Below, in pieces: positions 33,441 through 40,978 of a stretch of 64,000 nt of DNA (position 1 is the first letter of the stretch; each line of letters starts with the position of its first letter). The DNA comes from Pseudonocardia broussonetiae. Lineage in GTDB: Bacteria > Actinomycetota > Actinomycetes > Mycobacteriales > Pseudonocardiaceae. The translations under genes were made by a program, and so were the position numbers. The notes beneath the pieces are model-generated. The model had not been told where the DNA came from and ran no database searches. It worked only from the letters and a program-made list of their open reading frames with translations. Location of the stretch: positions 7,501 to 71,500 of the forward strand of contig NZ_CP053564.1 of assembly GCF_013155125.1 (NCBI RefSeq). The letters run 5' to 3'.

Positions 33441-34898
33441 TCAGGAAACCAGCTCGTGGTCGGCGCGGTGCACCTTCCGGAGGCGGCGCCGGTAGTCGAA
33501 CGTGTAGCCGGGCCAGACGGTCCGGTTGTTGCCGTGGGCGTCGAGGTACCAGGACTTGCAGCCGCCGGAGTTCCACACCGACCCCTGCAGCCGCCGCTGG
33601 ACCTCGGCGTTGAACGCGTCCTGCCGGTCGCGGCGCGTGTCGATCGCCGTGGCGCCGTGGGCGTCGAGGAGCGCGAGGGCGTCGAGGATGAAGCGGGTCT
33701 GCGACTCGATCATGAAGACCATCGAGCTGTGCCCCAGTCCGGTGTTCGGGCCGATCATGAGGAACAGGTTGGGGAAGCCGGCGACGGTCGTGCCGAGGTG
33801 CGCCTGCGGGCCGTCGGCCCACTCGTCGGCGAGCTTGACGCCGTCGCGCCCGGTGACCGCGACGTCGCGCAGGCTCTCCCCGACCCGGAACCCGGTGCCG
33901 AAGATGATCGTGTCGACCTCGTGCTCGACCCCGTCGGCGGTGACGACGCCGGTCGGCGTGACGCGCGTGATGCCGTCGGTCACGACGTCGACGTTGGGCT
34001 GCTTCAGCGCGGAGTAGTAGTCGTTGGACATGAGGATGCGCTTGCAGCCGATGGTGAAGTCGGGTGTCAGCTTGGCCTTGAGGTCGGGACGGTCGGCGAA
34101 CGTGCGGTCGAGGTGGAGCCGCGCGAACGCCTCGATCACCTTCATGCGGGCCGGCTTGAGGAACCCGCCGACGAGCATCTCGTTGCGCGCGTAGACCAGC
34201 GAGCGCTGGATCCGCTGCGCGAGGGGAATCCGTCGGTAGAGAGCGCGGACGAGGGCGGGGATGGGCCGGTCGGGCTTGGGCAGCACCCAGGGAGCGGTGC
34301 GCTGGAACAGCGTCAGCGACGCGACCTCGCGCTGGATGTGCGGCACGAACTGGATCGCGCTCGCCCCGGTCCCGATGACGGCGACGCGCCGCCCGCGCAG
34401 GTCGTGGTCGTGGTCCCAGCGCGAGGAGTGGAAGACGGTGCCGCGGAACTCCTCGACGCCCTCGATCTCCGGTGTCGACGGCAGGTGCAGCGGCCCGGTG
34501 CCCCACACGACGGCCCGCGCGTGCACGACGGAGCCGTCGGCGGTGGTGACGGCCCAGCGCGCGCCGTCCCACTCCATCGCGGTGACCTCGCGGCCGAAGC
34601 GGAGCTTCCCGCGCAGGTCGTAGCGGTCGACGACCGACTCGAGGTACGCGCGGATCTCCGGCTGCCGCGCGAACGTGCGCGTCCAGTCGGGATTGGGGGC
34701 GAAGGAGAACGAGTAGAGGTGGCTCTGCACGTCGCACGCGCAGCCCGGGTACGTGTTGTCCCGCCAGGTGCCGCCGACGCTGCTCCCCTTCTCCAGGATG
34801 ACGACGTCGGTGCGCCCCGCCTCGGCCAGCGTGACGGCCGCACCGAGCCCGGCGAAACCGCTGCCGACGATGGCCACGTCCACTGTCTGATCGGTCAT
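33441..34898 (-). CDS. Baeyer-Villiger-type flavin monooxygenase
   Basis: A 485-residue class B flavoprotein monooxygenase. Two Rossmann motifs are present, GSGFAGLGAAVTLAEAG (residues 12-28) and AVIGTGASAIQFV (about 178-190), and between them the fingerprint FRGTVFHSSRWDHD, which fits FxGxxxHxxxW(P/D). It should insert oxygen next to a ketone or oxidise a heteroatom using NADPH and O2. It is divergent from a TetR gene across three tandem operators and is probably controlled by it. Confidence 0.92.
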   Translation of the reverse strand: MTDQTVDVAIVGSGFAGLGAAVTLAEAGRTDVVILEKGSSVGGTWRDNTYPGCACDVQSHLYSFSFAPNPDWTRTFARQPEIRAYLESVVDRYDLRGKLRFGREVTAMEWDGARWAVTTADGSVVHARAVVWGTGPLHLPSTPEIEGVEEFRGTVFHSSRWDHDHDLRGRRVAVIGTGASAIQFVPHIQREVASLTLFQRTAPWVLPKPDRPIPALVRALYRRIPLAQRIQRSLVYARNEMLVGGFLKPARMKVIEAFARLHLDRTFADRPDLKAKLTPDFTIGCKRILMSNDYYSALKQPNVDVVTDGITRVTPTGVVTADGVEHEVDTIIFGTGFRVGESLRDVAVTGRDGVKLADEWADGPQAHLGTTVAGFPNLFLMIGPNTGLGHSSMVFMIESQTRFILDALALLDAHGATAIDTRRDRQDAFNAEVQRRLQGSVWNSGGCKSWYLDAHGNNRTVWPGYTFDYRRRLRKVHRADHELVS

Positions 34899-34917
34899 CT
34901 CGTCCTCCCGGTAGGTG

Positions 34918-34959
34918 TTACCGGCGGTAAGTTACCACGGGTAACCTACCTGCGGTAGG
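34918..34959. promoter_or_regulatory. Three phased TetR-type operators
   Basis: TTACC-GGC-GGTAA (34918-34930), GTTACC-ACG-GGTAAC (34931-34945) and CCTACC-TGC-GGTAGG (34945-34959) are three consecutive palindromes with 3-base centres. Their centres, 34924, 34938 and 34952, are exactly 14 bp apart. They fill the divergent promoter region between the monooxygenase and TetR genes. Confidence 0.85.
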
Positions 34960-34967
34960 GTCCGCCG

Positions 34968-35564
34968 GTGACCACAGCACGGGTCCCCCGACGCCGGGTC
35001 GGGCGGGCGGAGCGCGAGCAGCAGATCCTCGACGCCGCCGTGGCCGTGTTCAGCGAGCGGGGCTACCAGAACGCGTCGATGGACGCGGTCGCCGAGCGCG
35101 TGGGCGTCACCAAGCCCGTCGTCTACACGCACTTCGGCTCCAAGGACGGGCTGCTCCTGGCCTGCATCTCGCGGGCGCGGGCGGAGCTGCTGGAGGTGAC
35201 GTCGGGCGCGGCGGCCTCGGCGAGCACGCCGGAGGAGATGCTGCGCCGCGGCACGCGCGCGTTCTTCGACCACCTCGACCGCCACGAGCCGGAGTGGTCG
35301 CTGCTCTACTGCGAGTCGACCGTCGCCGGGGAGGCGCTGGAGGGCATCCGCGCGCAGCAGACCGACTTCATCGCCGCCCTGCTCGCCGCGCAGGCGCCGG
35401 ACGCCGACCCGCAGCGGCTCGCCGGGTGGGCGCAGGTGATCGTCGGGGCGTGCGAGCGGCTGGCCGTGTGGCGCGGCAGCGCCCGGACCGTGACCCCCGA
35501 GCAGGCCACCGAGTACCTCATGGACCTGGTCTGGACCGGCCTTGCGGCAGAATCGGGCGCGTGA
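34968..35564 (+). CDS. TetR-family regulator
   Basis: A 198-residue TetR repressor with an N-terminal HTH: RREQQILDAAVAVFSERGYQ-like start, MDAVAERVGVTKPVVYTHFG-type recognition helix at about residues 40-58. The C-terminal ligand domain is all helical and not informative about the effector. GTG 34968 lies 9 bases after the operator cluster, so the protein very likely binds those sites and regulates itself and the monooxygenase. It overlaps the next gene by 4 bases. Confidence 0.9.
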   Translation: MTTARVPRRRVGRAEREQQILDAAVAVFSERGYQNASMDAVAERVGVTKPVVYTHFGSKDGLLLACISRARAELLEVTSGAAASASTPEEMLRRGTRAFFDHLDRHEPEWSLLYCESTVAGEALEGIRAQQTDFIAALLAAQAPDADPQRLAGWAQVIVGACERLAVWRGSARTVTPEQATEYLMDLVWTGLAAESGA

Positions 35565-36298
35565 CGACCACCGCCCCCCGCCTCCTGCAGGTCCGCCGCA
35601 GCACGCGCATCACGCCGCGGATGATCCGTGTGACGCTCACCGGCGACGAGCTCGCGGGCTTCGGCGGCGACGGTCCCGACCGGCGGATCAAGATGTTCTT
35701 CCCCGTCCCCGGCCAGGAGCGCCCGGCCGTGCCGCGGGCCGCGTCGGGCGGGCCGGTGTGGCCGGCCGGTGAGGCCCGCCCGGCGATCCGGACCTACACC
35801 GTGCGGCGCTTCGACGCCGGCGCCAACGAGCTCGACGTCGACTTCGTGCTGCACGAGGGCCACGGCCCGGCCGCCGCGTGGGCGCGCGAGGCGCAGCCGG
35901 GCGCGTGGGTGGCGGTGTCGGAGCCGGGCGGGCGGTACGTCCCGGACCCGACGGCCGACTTCCACGTCGTCATCGGCGACGAGACCGCGCTGCCGGCCGT
36001 CGCGACCGTCCTGGACGCCCTACCCGGCGGCGTGCCCGCTCTCGTGTTCCTCGAGGTCGCCGACGCGTCGGAGGAGCAGGGGCTCGGCGACGGCGTCACG
36101 TGGGTGCACCGCGGCGACCGCGACGCCGGCGTCCCGCTGGCCGAGGCCGTGCGCGCCGCGGAGTTCCCGGCGGGGCGCGGGCAGGCGTGGCTCTCGGGCG
36201 AGAGCGCGTGCGTCAAGGACCTGCGCAAGCACCTGCTCGACGAGCGCGGCCTCGACCGCCGCGCCGTCTACGCGACCGGGTACTGGCGGGCGCGCTGA
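35561..36298 (+). CDS. Siderophore-interacting protein (FAD/NADPH ferric reductase family)
   Basis: A 245-residue flavin reductase of the SIP family. The FAD site is in AIRTYTVRRFDAGANELDVD (near residue 78) and the NAD(P)-side motif VVIGDETALPAVATVLDAL is near residue 137; WLSGESACVKDLRKHL and YATGYWR finish the C-terminus. Family members reduce ferric siderophores to release iron in the cytosol. It is co-transcribed with the TetR gene and no iron box is seen upstream, so its regulation here is unusual for the family. Confidence 0.9.
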   Translation: MTTTAPRLLQVRRSTRITPRMIRVTLTGDELAGFGGDGPDRRIKMFFPVPGQERPAVPRAASGGPVWPAGEARPAIRTYTVRRFDAGANELDVDFVLHEGHGPAAAWAREAQPGAWVAVSEPGGRYVPDPTADFHVVIGDETALPAVATVLDALPGGVPALVFLEVADASEEQGLGDGVTWVHRGDRDAGVPLAEAVRAAEFPAGRGQAWLSGESACVKDLRKHLLDERGLDRRAVYATGYWRAR

Positions 36299-36300
36299 CC

Positions 36301-36346
36301 CCCGTGAGTGGATACGAGTGCTCCAGCACTCGTACCCACTCACGGG
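36301..36346. terminator. Bidirectional hairpin between convergent genes
   Basis: CCCGTGAGTGG-A-TACGAGTGCT pairs with AGCACTCGTA-C-CCACTCACGGG around a two-base loop, giving a stem of 21 pairs plus one A-C mismatch. It occupies the entire gap between the SIP stop (36298) and the acyl-CoA dehydrogenase stop (36347). No T-tract is present on either side. Confidence 0.75.
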
Positions 36347-37489
36347 TCAGTAGCCCAGCAGCTTCGCGATGATCTCGTTCATGATCTCCGTCGTGCCGCC
36401 GCCGATGCTGAGCAGCCGGGCGTCCCGGCTGTGCCGCTCCACCTCGTGCTCGCGCATGTACCCCAGCCCGCCCAGGAGCTGCACGCACTCGTAGACGGCG
36501 TGCTCGCACGCGGCGACGGCGGTGTTCTTCGCCATCGCCGTCTCCATCAGCATCGACTCCCCGGCCAGCCAGCGGGTCGTGACGGTCTGCGTGTAGACCC
36601 GCGCGACGTCGATCTGCCGGGCCGTCTCCGCCATCCGGTGCCGCACGACCTGCCTCGACGACAGCGGCCGCCCGAACGTCTCGCGCTCCCGGATCCAGGT
36701 GCTCGTGAGGTCGACGCAGCGCTGCGCGGTGGCGTAGGCCTGCACGGCCAGCGAGAGCCGCTCGCTCTGGAACTGCTGCGCGATCTGCAGGAACCCGGTG
36801 CCCTCCGCGCCGACGAGGTGCCCTGCCGGCACCCGCACCCCGGCGTAGGACAGCTCCGCGGTGTCCGAGCAGAGCCAGCCGGTCTTGTCGAGCTTCTTCG
36901 AGACCGTGAACCCCGGCGTCCCCTTCTCCACCACCAGCAGCGAGACGCCCGCGTGCCCGGGACCGCCGCTTCGGACCGCGGTCGTCACGAAGTCGGCGCG
37001 GACCCCGGAGGTGATGTAGAGCTTCGCCCCGTCGACGACGTACTCGTCGCCCTCGCGCCGCGCCCGCGTCCGGATGCCGGCGACGTCGGAACCGCCCTCG
37101 GGTTCGGTGATCCCCAGCGCGCCGATCGTCTCGCCGGCCAGCGTGGGGCGCACGAACCGGTCGACCAGGTCGGGGTCGCCCGCCGCGACGATGTGCGGCA
37201 GCGCGATCCCGTGCGTCAGCAGCGCCGCGACGAGCCCGCCCGAGCCGCCGGACAGGATGATCTGCTCGGCGACGAGGAACCCGTCGATCGCGTCGCCGCC
37301 GCCCCCGCCGACCTCCTCGGGGAACGCGACGCCGAGCAGCCCGGCCTCCGCCGCCTTCCGGTGCAGCGCGCGCGGGACCTCGCCGTCGCGCTCCCAGTCG
37401 GCGAGGTGCGGCACGATCTCGCGGGTCGTGAAATCGGCGACGAGCGCGCGCAGCGCCTGCCGCTCGTCGGTGCGCCACGGGTCGTTCAC
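36347..37489 (-). CDS. Acyl-CoA dehydrogenase
   Basis: A 380-residue flavoenzyme of the acyl-CoA dehydrogenase family, oxidising acyl-CoA thioesters at the alpha-beta bond. ALGITEPEGGSDVAGIRTRA (near residue 120), KLYITSGVRADF and the C-terminal LLGGLGYMREHEVERHSRDA with GGGTTEIMNEIIAK are typical. Tyr/Glu base assignment needs alignment. GTG 37489 overlaps the thiolase-like stop by 4 bases, so the two genes act together in a degradation pathway controlled by the divergent TetR. Confidence 0.92.
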   Translation of the reverse strand: MNDPWRTDERQALRALVADFTTREIVPHLADWERDGEVPRALHRKAAEAGLLGVAFPEEVGGGGGDAIDGFLVAEQIILSGGSGGLVAALLTHGIALPHIVAAGDPDLVDRFVRPTLAGETIGALGITEPEGGSDVAGIRTRARREGDEYVVDGAKLYITSGVRADFVTTAVRSGGPGHAGVSLLVVEKGTPGFTVSKKLDKTGWLCSDTAELSYAGVRVPAGHLVGAEGTGFLQIAQQFQSERLSLAVQAYATAQRCVDLTSTWIRERETFGRPLSSRQVVRHRMAETARQIDVARVYTQTVTTRWLAGESMLMETAMAKNTAVAACEHAVYECVQLLGGLGYMREHEVERHSRDARLLSIGGGTTEIMNEIIAKLLGY

Positions 37490-38958
37490 AGGTCCTCCAC
37501 CACGACGAACTCCCCCTTCGTCGTCGCGCGGACCGCGCGCCCGACGTTCTCGCCGTGCTCCAGTGACAGCGCCCGCGCGCTCGCCGCGTCGCCGGGAGCC
37601 GTCGCCGCGCTGTACCGCTCCCCCGACGCCGTCCGCGCCACGAGCCAGGCCTGCGCCGGGGCGCCGTCGCGGCCGTGCTCGACCGTCGAGGTCTCGACCG
37701 TGACCACCTCCCCGTCGACCCTCCCGGCCACCGGCGGCCCGGGCTGCGCCGTGTCGCGCGGCTCCGGATCGCCCGCGTAGTCCTGCGCCGTCGTGCTGAC
37801 GACGAGCGCGTGCTGGTGGGTGAGGTAGCCGCCGTTGCCGTGCACGAGCGCGGTGCCGCGGCGGGCGCGCAGGTGCCCGGTGACGGCGACGAGCGCGTGC
37901 AGCGTGTAGCTCGACAGCGGCCCGCCGAACGCCGAGTGCCCGCCCGTCACGCCCACCGGAGGGGCGGTGCCCAGGTGCGCGCCGACCAGCTTGGGCACGA
38001 CGGGGAAGCAGCTGTAGACGTCGACGAGGTCGGGCCGGTCGACGCCCGCGAGCGCGCGGTCGAGCACGTCCGACAGCGCGGCCGAGGCGTCGAAGCGGGG
38101 GCGGGCCAGCACGTCGACGGCGTCGTGGGCGCCCGCGCCACCCCGGACGTACACCATCCGGTCCTCCGGCACGCCCGCCTCGCGCGCGGCGGCCGCGGAC
38201 ATCACCAGGACCGCCGCGGCCTGGTCGACGTGCGGCATCGCGTTGACGGCCAGCGGGTACGGCTCGCACACCATCCGGTTGCCCGGACCGACGGTGCCGA
38301 TCTCGTCGGCAGTGCGCGGCTCGGGGTTCCACGCCGCCGGGTTCGCCGCCGCGACGTGGGAGAACGCCGCGTACAGCTCGGCCGACGCGCGCGCGGCCTG
38401 CTCGGGCGTCTCGCCGCGCGCGGCGCGCAGGGCGTTCTCGAACAGCGGGTAGACGCGCGTCGGCAGGATCAGGCCGGTGCGCGCCATCGCCTCGCTGCGC
38501 AGCCCGCTCGCCTCGAACGACGGCGGCCCGCCGGGCGTCGCGCTCCAGCCGTGGTCGGCCGGGTCGATCCCCACCTTCCACAGCGCCTGCACCGACGCCT
38601 GGGACTCGCCGCCGACGATGAGCGCGACGCGCGACTCCCCCGCCGCGATCCGGGCGGCCGCGAGCTCCAGCAGCTCGGCGGGGCGCTGCCCGCCGACGGT
38701 GGTGTCGACGACGTGCCGCGGCGCCGCCCCGACCTCGCGCGCGACGCGGGCCGCGAGCTCGTCGTAGGCCCAGCTGGCGACGTGCACGGAGAGGACGGAG
38801 TCGAGGGCGGTGAGGTCGACGCCGCCGTCGGCCGCCGCCGCGCGCACGGCGTCGAGGATCAGGGGCAGGGGCTCCCGCGCGCCCTCGACCGTGCGCTCCC
38901 GGTTGCTCCGCAGCTGCCCGACCCCGACCAGCACGGGCCATCGTTCGTCCACACTCAC
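37486..38958 (-). CDS. Thiolase-superfamily protein lacking the usual catalytic Cys
   Basis: A 490-residue protein of the thiolase/lipid-transfer type, annotated in relatives as acetyl-CoA acetyltransferase. VLVGVGQLRSNRE at the N-terminus, VDVYSCFPVVPKLVGAHLG and GVTGGHSAFGGPLSSYTLHA are clear. At the usual nucleophile position the sequence is DTTVGGQRPAELLEL, with Gly instead of Cys, so classical thiolase chemistry is unlikely. The C-terminal 100 residues are an added domain. It may act with the adjoining dehydrogenase on sterol-like or fatty acyl-CoAs. Confidence 0.78.
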   Translation of the reverse strand: MSVDERWPVLVGVGQLRSNRERTVEGAREPLPLILDAVRAAAADGGVDLTALDSVLSVHVASWAYDELAARVAREVGAAPRHVVDTTVGGQRPAELLELAAARIAAGESRVALIVGGESQASVQALWKVGIDPADHGWSATPGGPPSFEASGLRSEAMARTGLILPTRVYPLFENALRAARGETPEQAARASAELYAAFSHVAAANPAAWNPEPRTADEIGTVGPGNRMVCEPYPLAVNAMPHVDQAAAVLVMSAAAAREAGVPEDRMVYVRGGAGAHDAVDVLARPRFDASAALSDVLDRALAGVDRPDLVDVYSCFPVVPKLVGAHLGTAPPVGVTGGHSAFGGPLSSYTLHALVAVTGHLRARRGTALVHGNGGYLTHQHALVVSTTAQDYAGDPEPRDTAQPGPPVAGRVDGEVVTVETSTVEHGRDGAPAQAWLVARTASGERYSAATAPGDAASARALSLEHGENVGRAVRATTKGEFVVVEDL

Positions 38959-38972
38959 GGGCCGGACGTTAA

Positions 38973-38993
38973 TACAGACAGGTAGTGTCCGTA
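38973..38993. promoter_or_regulatory. TetR operator between divergent genes
   Basis: Arms TACAGACA (38973-38980) and TGTCCGTA (38986-38993) form an inverted repeat with 7 of 8 positions matching and a 5-base centre. It lies between the thiolase-like start (38958) and the TetR gene and covers the first possible TetR start codon at 38985. Confidence 0.7.
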
Positions 38994-38996
38994 AAC

Positions 38997-39566
38997 GTGA
39001 CCCGTGGCCGTCCCCGCGATCCCGACCTCGAGCGGCGCGTGCACGACGCCGTGCTCGAGGTGTACTGGGAGACGGGCTGGGCGGGGTTCACGCTCGACGC
39101 CGTGGCCCGGCGCGCGCGGGTCGGGCGGGCCGCGCTCTACAGCCGCTGGTCGGGCAAGGCCGCGCTGCTGGTGGAGGCGCTGGAGGTGCGCAGCCCGCTG
39201 CCGGTGCCGGTCGACACGGGCTCGGTGCGGGGCGACCTCGCCGAGCTCGCCCGCCAGCTCCTCGACGGCTACACCGGCGCCGCCGGGCTGGTCACGCTGC
39301 GCGCCGCGATGGAGGCCCGCGTGCACCCCGACCTGCTCGCCGGCCTCACCGAGACGCTCAACTCCAGCCGCCTGCTCGCCGCCCGCGAGATCGTGCGGCG
39401 GGGGGTGGGGCGGGGCGAGCTGCCCGAGGGCACCCCCACCACCCTGCTGCTGGAGCTGGTGACGGGGGCGGTGCTGAGCCACGTGCTGTTCGCGCCGTCG
39501 GGCCCGCGCGACCCGGCCTACGCGGACGTGGTGGTGGACGCGGCGCTGCGGGCGGTGACGCGGTAG
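38997..39566 (+). CDS. TetR-family regulator
   Basis: A TetR regulator of 189 residues (193 from GTG 38985). The HTH is at about residues 25-50 (FTLDAVARRARVGRAALYSRW). GTG 38997 begins MTRGRPRDPDLERRV, the usual family start, and the operator overlaps the alternative upstream start, so 38997 is preferred, though no clear ribosome site is seen for either. It should control the divergent thiolase-like/acyl-CoA dehydrogenase pair. Confidence 0.88.
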   Translation: MTRGRPRDPDLERRVHDAVLEVYWETGWAGFTLDAVARRARVGRAALYSRWSGKAALLVEALEVRSPLPVPVDTGSVRGDLAELARQLLDGYTGAAGLVTLRAAMEARVHPDLLAGLTETLNSSRLLAAREIVRRGVGRGELPEGTPTTLLLELVTGAVLSHVLFAPSGPRDPAYADVVVDAALRAVTR

Positions 39567-39569
39567 CGG

Positions 39570-39718
39570 CTCGCCCCACCGCCCCCGCTCGCCCGTGCCC
39601 CCTCGCTCGCCCACGCCCCCACCCCCGCTCGCCCGCGCCCCCCACTCGCTCACGCCCCGCCCCCGCTCGCCGCCGCTCGCCCGCGCTCGCCCCGCCGCTC
39701 CGCTCGCACACACTCTCC
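39570..39718. repeat. Low-complexity CCGCTCGCC-rich tract
   Basis: After the TetR stop the sequence is a C-rich run of GCTCGCC and GCCCCC blocks without a fixed period. It holds no gene. It leads directly into the hairpin at 39719. Confidence 0.6.
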
Positions 39719-39756
39719 GGGGCTCGCACACAGGTCCGGCCCTGTGTGCGAGCCCC
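39719..39756. terminator. 16-bp perfect hairpin between convergent genes
   Basis: GGGGCTCGCACACAGG at 39719-39734 is exactly inverted at 39741-39756 with a 6-base loop. A third half-copy, CCTGTGTGCGAGCC, follows at 39761-39774. It lies between the convergent TetR and DUF2461 genes and can terminate transcription from both sides. Confidence 0.7.
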
Positions 39757-39804
39757 GCGACCTGTGTGCGAGCCGCCTCTGTGCCGGCCGGCGGGGCGGC
39801 GCGC

Positions 39805-40467
39805 TCAGCCCGCCGCCTCCGCCGGCTGCGCGACCGCCGCTTCCGCCTGTGTCGGGGCCGCCGCTCGCGGCCGCGGCTCCACCGGCTCCGCCTCCCCCAC
39901 GTGCTCGTCGAGCCAGGCCAGCACCGGGGCGGCTGCGCGCCAGGTCTCGCGCACGCGCTCCAGCGGCGCGTCGGTCGTCAGCCAGTCGCCGACCGGCCAG
40001 GACCGGGCCACCTGCAGCCCGTCGAGGCGCAGCAGGCGCAGGTGCGGGGCGTCGGAGCGGACGCCGCGGGGCAGGCCCGTGAGCGCGGGCGAGGTGAGCG
40101 TCCAGCCGTCGAGCAGGCCGGCGAGCTCGTCGCCCACGGCCGCGCGGTACCGCCTGCGCTGCCCCGGGTCGAAGCGCCAGGGCCCGGCCGAGACCGTGAA
40201 CGTCGTGGCCGACAGCAGCAACGCGCGGCCCACGGTGCCGACGATGCCGGCGTCGGTGCGGTACGGCGGCAGGTCGGGGCGGAAGCGGCGGTTGCGCTGC
40301 GCCCGCAGCACGCGGATCGGCCCGAACTCCTCGGTGAGCGCGGCGGCCAGCGCGCGCATCGGGGCGTCGACCGCCTCGGCGTGGCGCCCGCGGTGCGCGG
40401 CGAAGAACTCGGGGGTGTTGTCGTCGGCGATGTCGGCCAGGAACGCGGTCGCGTCGGTGGGGAACAC
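39805..40467 (-). CDS. DUF2461 domain protein
   Basis: A 220-residue protein of the DUF2461 (TIGR02453) family: an N-terminal FPTDATAFLADIADDNTPEFF start, HRGRHAEAVDAPMRALA, LRAQRNRRFRPDLPPYRT near residue 55 and a WLTTDAPLERVRETWRAAAP end. Function is unknown. The C-terminal tail of about 25 residues is Ala/Pro-rich. GTG 40467 has a GAGGAGG site 5 bases upstream. Confidence 0.82.
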   Translation of the reverse strand: MFPTDATAFLADIADDNTPEFFAAHRGRHAEAVDAPMRALAAALTEEFGPIRVLRAQRNRRFRPDLPPYRTDAGIVGTVGRALLLSATTFTVSAGPWRFDPGQRRRYRAAVGDELAGLLDGWTLTSPALTGLPRGVRSDAPHLRLLRLDGLQVARSWPVGDWLTTDAPLERVRETWRAAAPVLAWLDEHVGEAEPVEPRPRAAAPTQAEAAVAQPAEAAG

Positions 40468-40594
40468 GGGTCCTCCTCGGATCGGATGCGCAACAGACGG
40501 ATCCGGGAGGCCGCCGGTTCCGCCGGAGACGCACGAGTTCCCGACAGCGAAGGAACAGCCGCGCCGCGCCCGCCCCCGCCCGCTCCGCCCCCGA

Positions 40595-40649
40595 TGACAG
40601 TGGAGTGGCTTTACTGCCACTGGGCGCCAGTAAAGCCACTCCACTGTCA
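40595..40649. repeat. Perfect 22-bp inverted repeat in a divergent intergenic region
   Basis: The 22 bases from 40595 (TGACAGTGGAGTGG...) are exactly inverted at 40628-40649 with an 11-base loop. Lower G+C than the surroundings (the arms include CTTTACTG) makes it stand out. The flanking genes diverge, so it is not at a gene's 3' end. Confidence 0.85.
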
Positions 40650-40680
40650 CGCGAGGGGCGCACGCGAGGGAGGGCGCACG

Positions 40681-40935
40681 CGGCAGCGGCGCGGGCGGCA
40701 GCGGCGCGGGCGGCAGCGGCGCGGGCGGCAGCGGCGCGGGCGGCAGCGGCGCGGGCGGCAGCGGCGCGGGCGGCAGCGGCGCGGGCGGCAGCGGCGCGGG
40801 CGGCAGCGGCGCGGGCGGCAGCGGGCGCGCGGGCGCGGCGGGCGGGCGCGGCGGGCGGGCGCGGCGGGCGGGCGGGGCGGGCGGGGCGGGCGGCAGCGGG
40901 GCGGGCGGGCGGCGGGGGCGCGGAGCGTCGAGGCG
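40681..40935. repeat. G-rich 15-bp minisatellite and degenerate continuation
   Basis: The unit CGGCAGCGGCGCGGG is repeated nine times without a mismatch from 40681 to 40815. It then decays into GCGGGCGGGGCGGGC-type sequence to about 40935. The whole 511-base gap 40468-40978 has no gene; it holds this tract and the inverted repeat at 40595. The tract ends about 45 bases before the acyl-CoA ligase start. Confidence 0.92.
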
Positions 40936-40978
40936 CCGGGGGCTGCATCCACCCCTCCCCGCTGACAGGATCTCGACC

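Noticed and set aside
40681..40935. The minisatellite is open in several frames and could encode an Ala/Arg repeat protein.
   Set aside because: All six frames are open only because the unit lacks stop codons; there is no start context and the tract is upstream of a clear gene.
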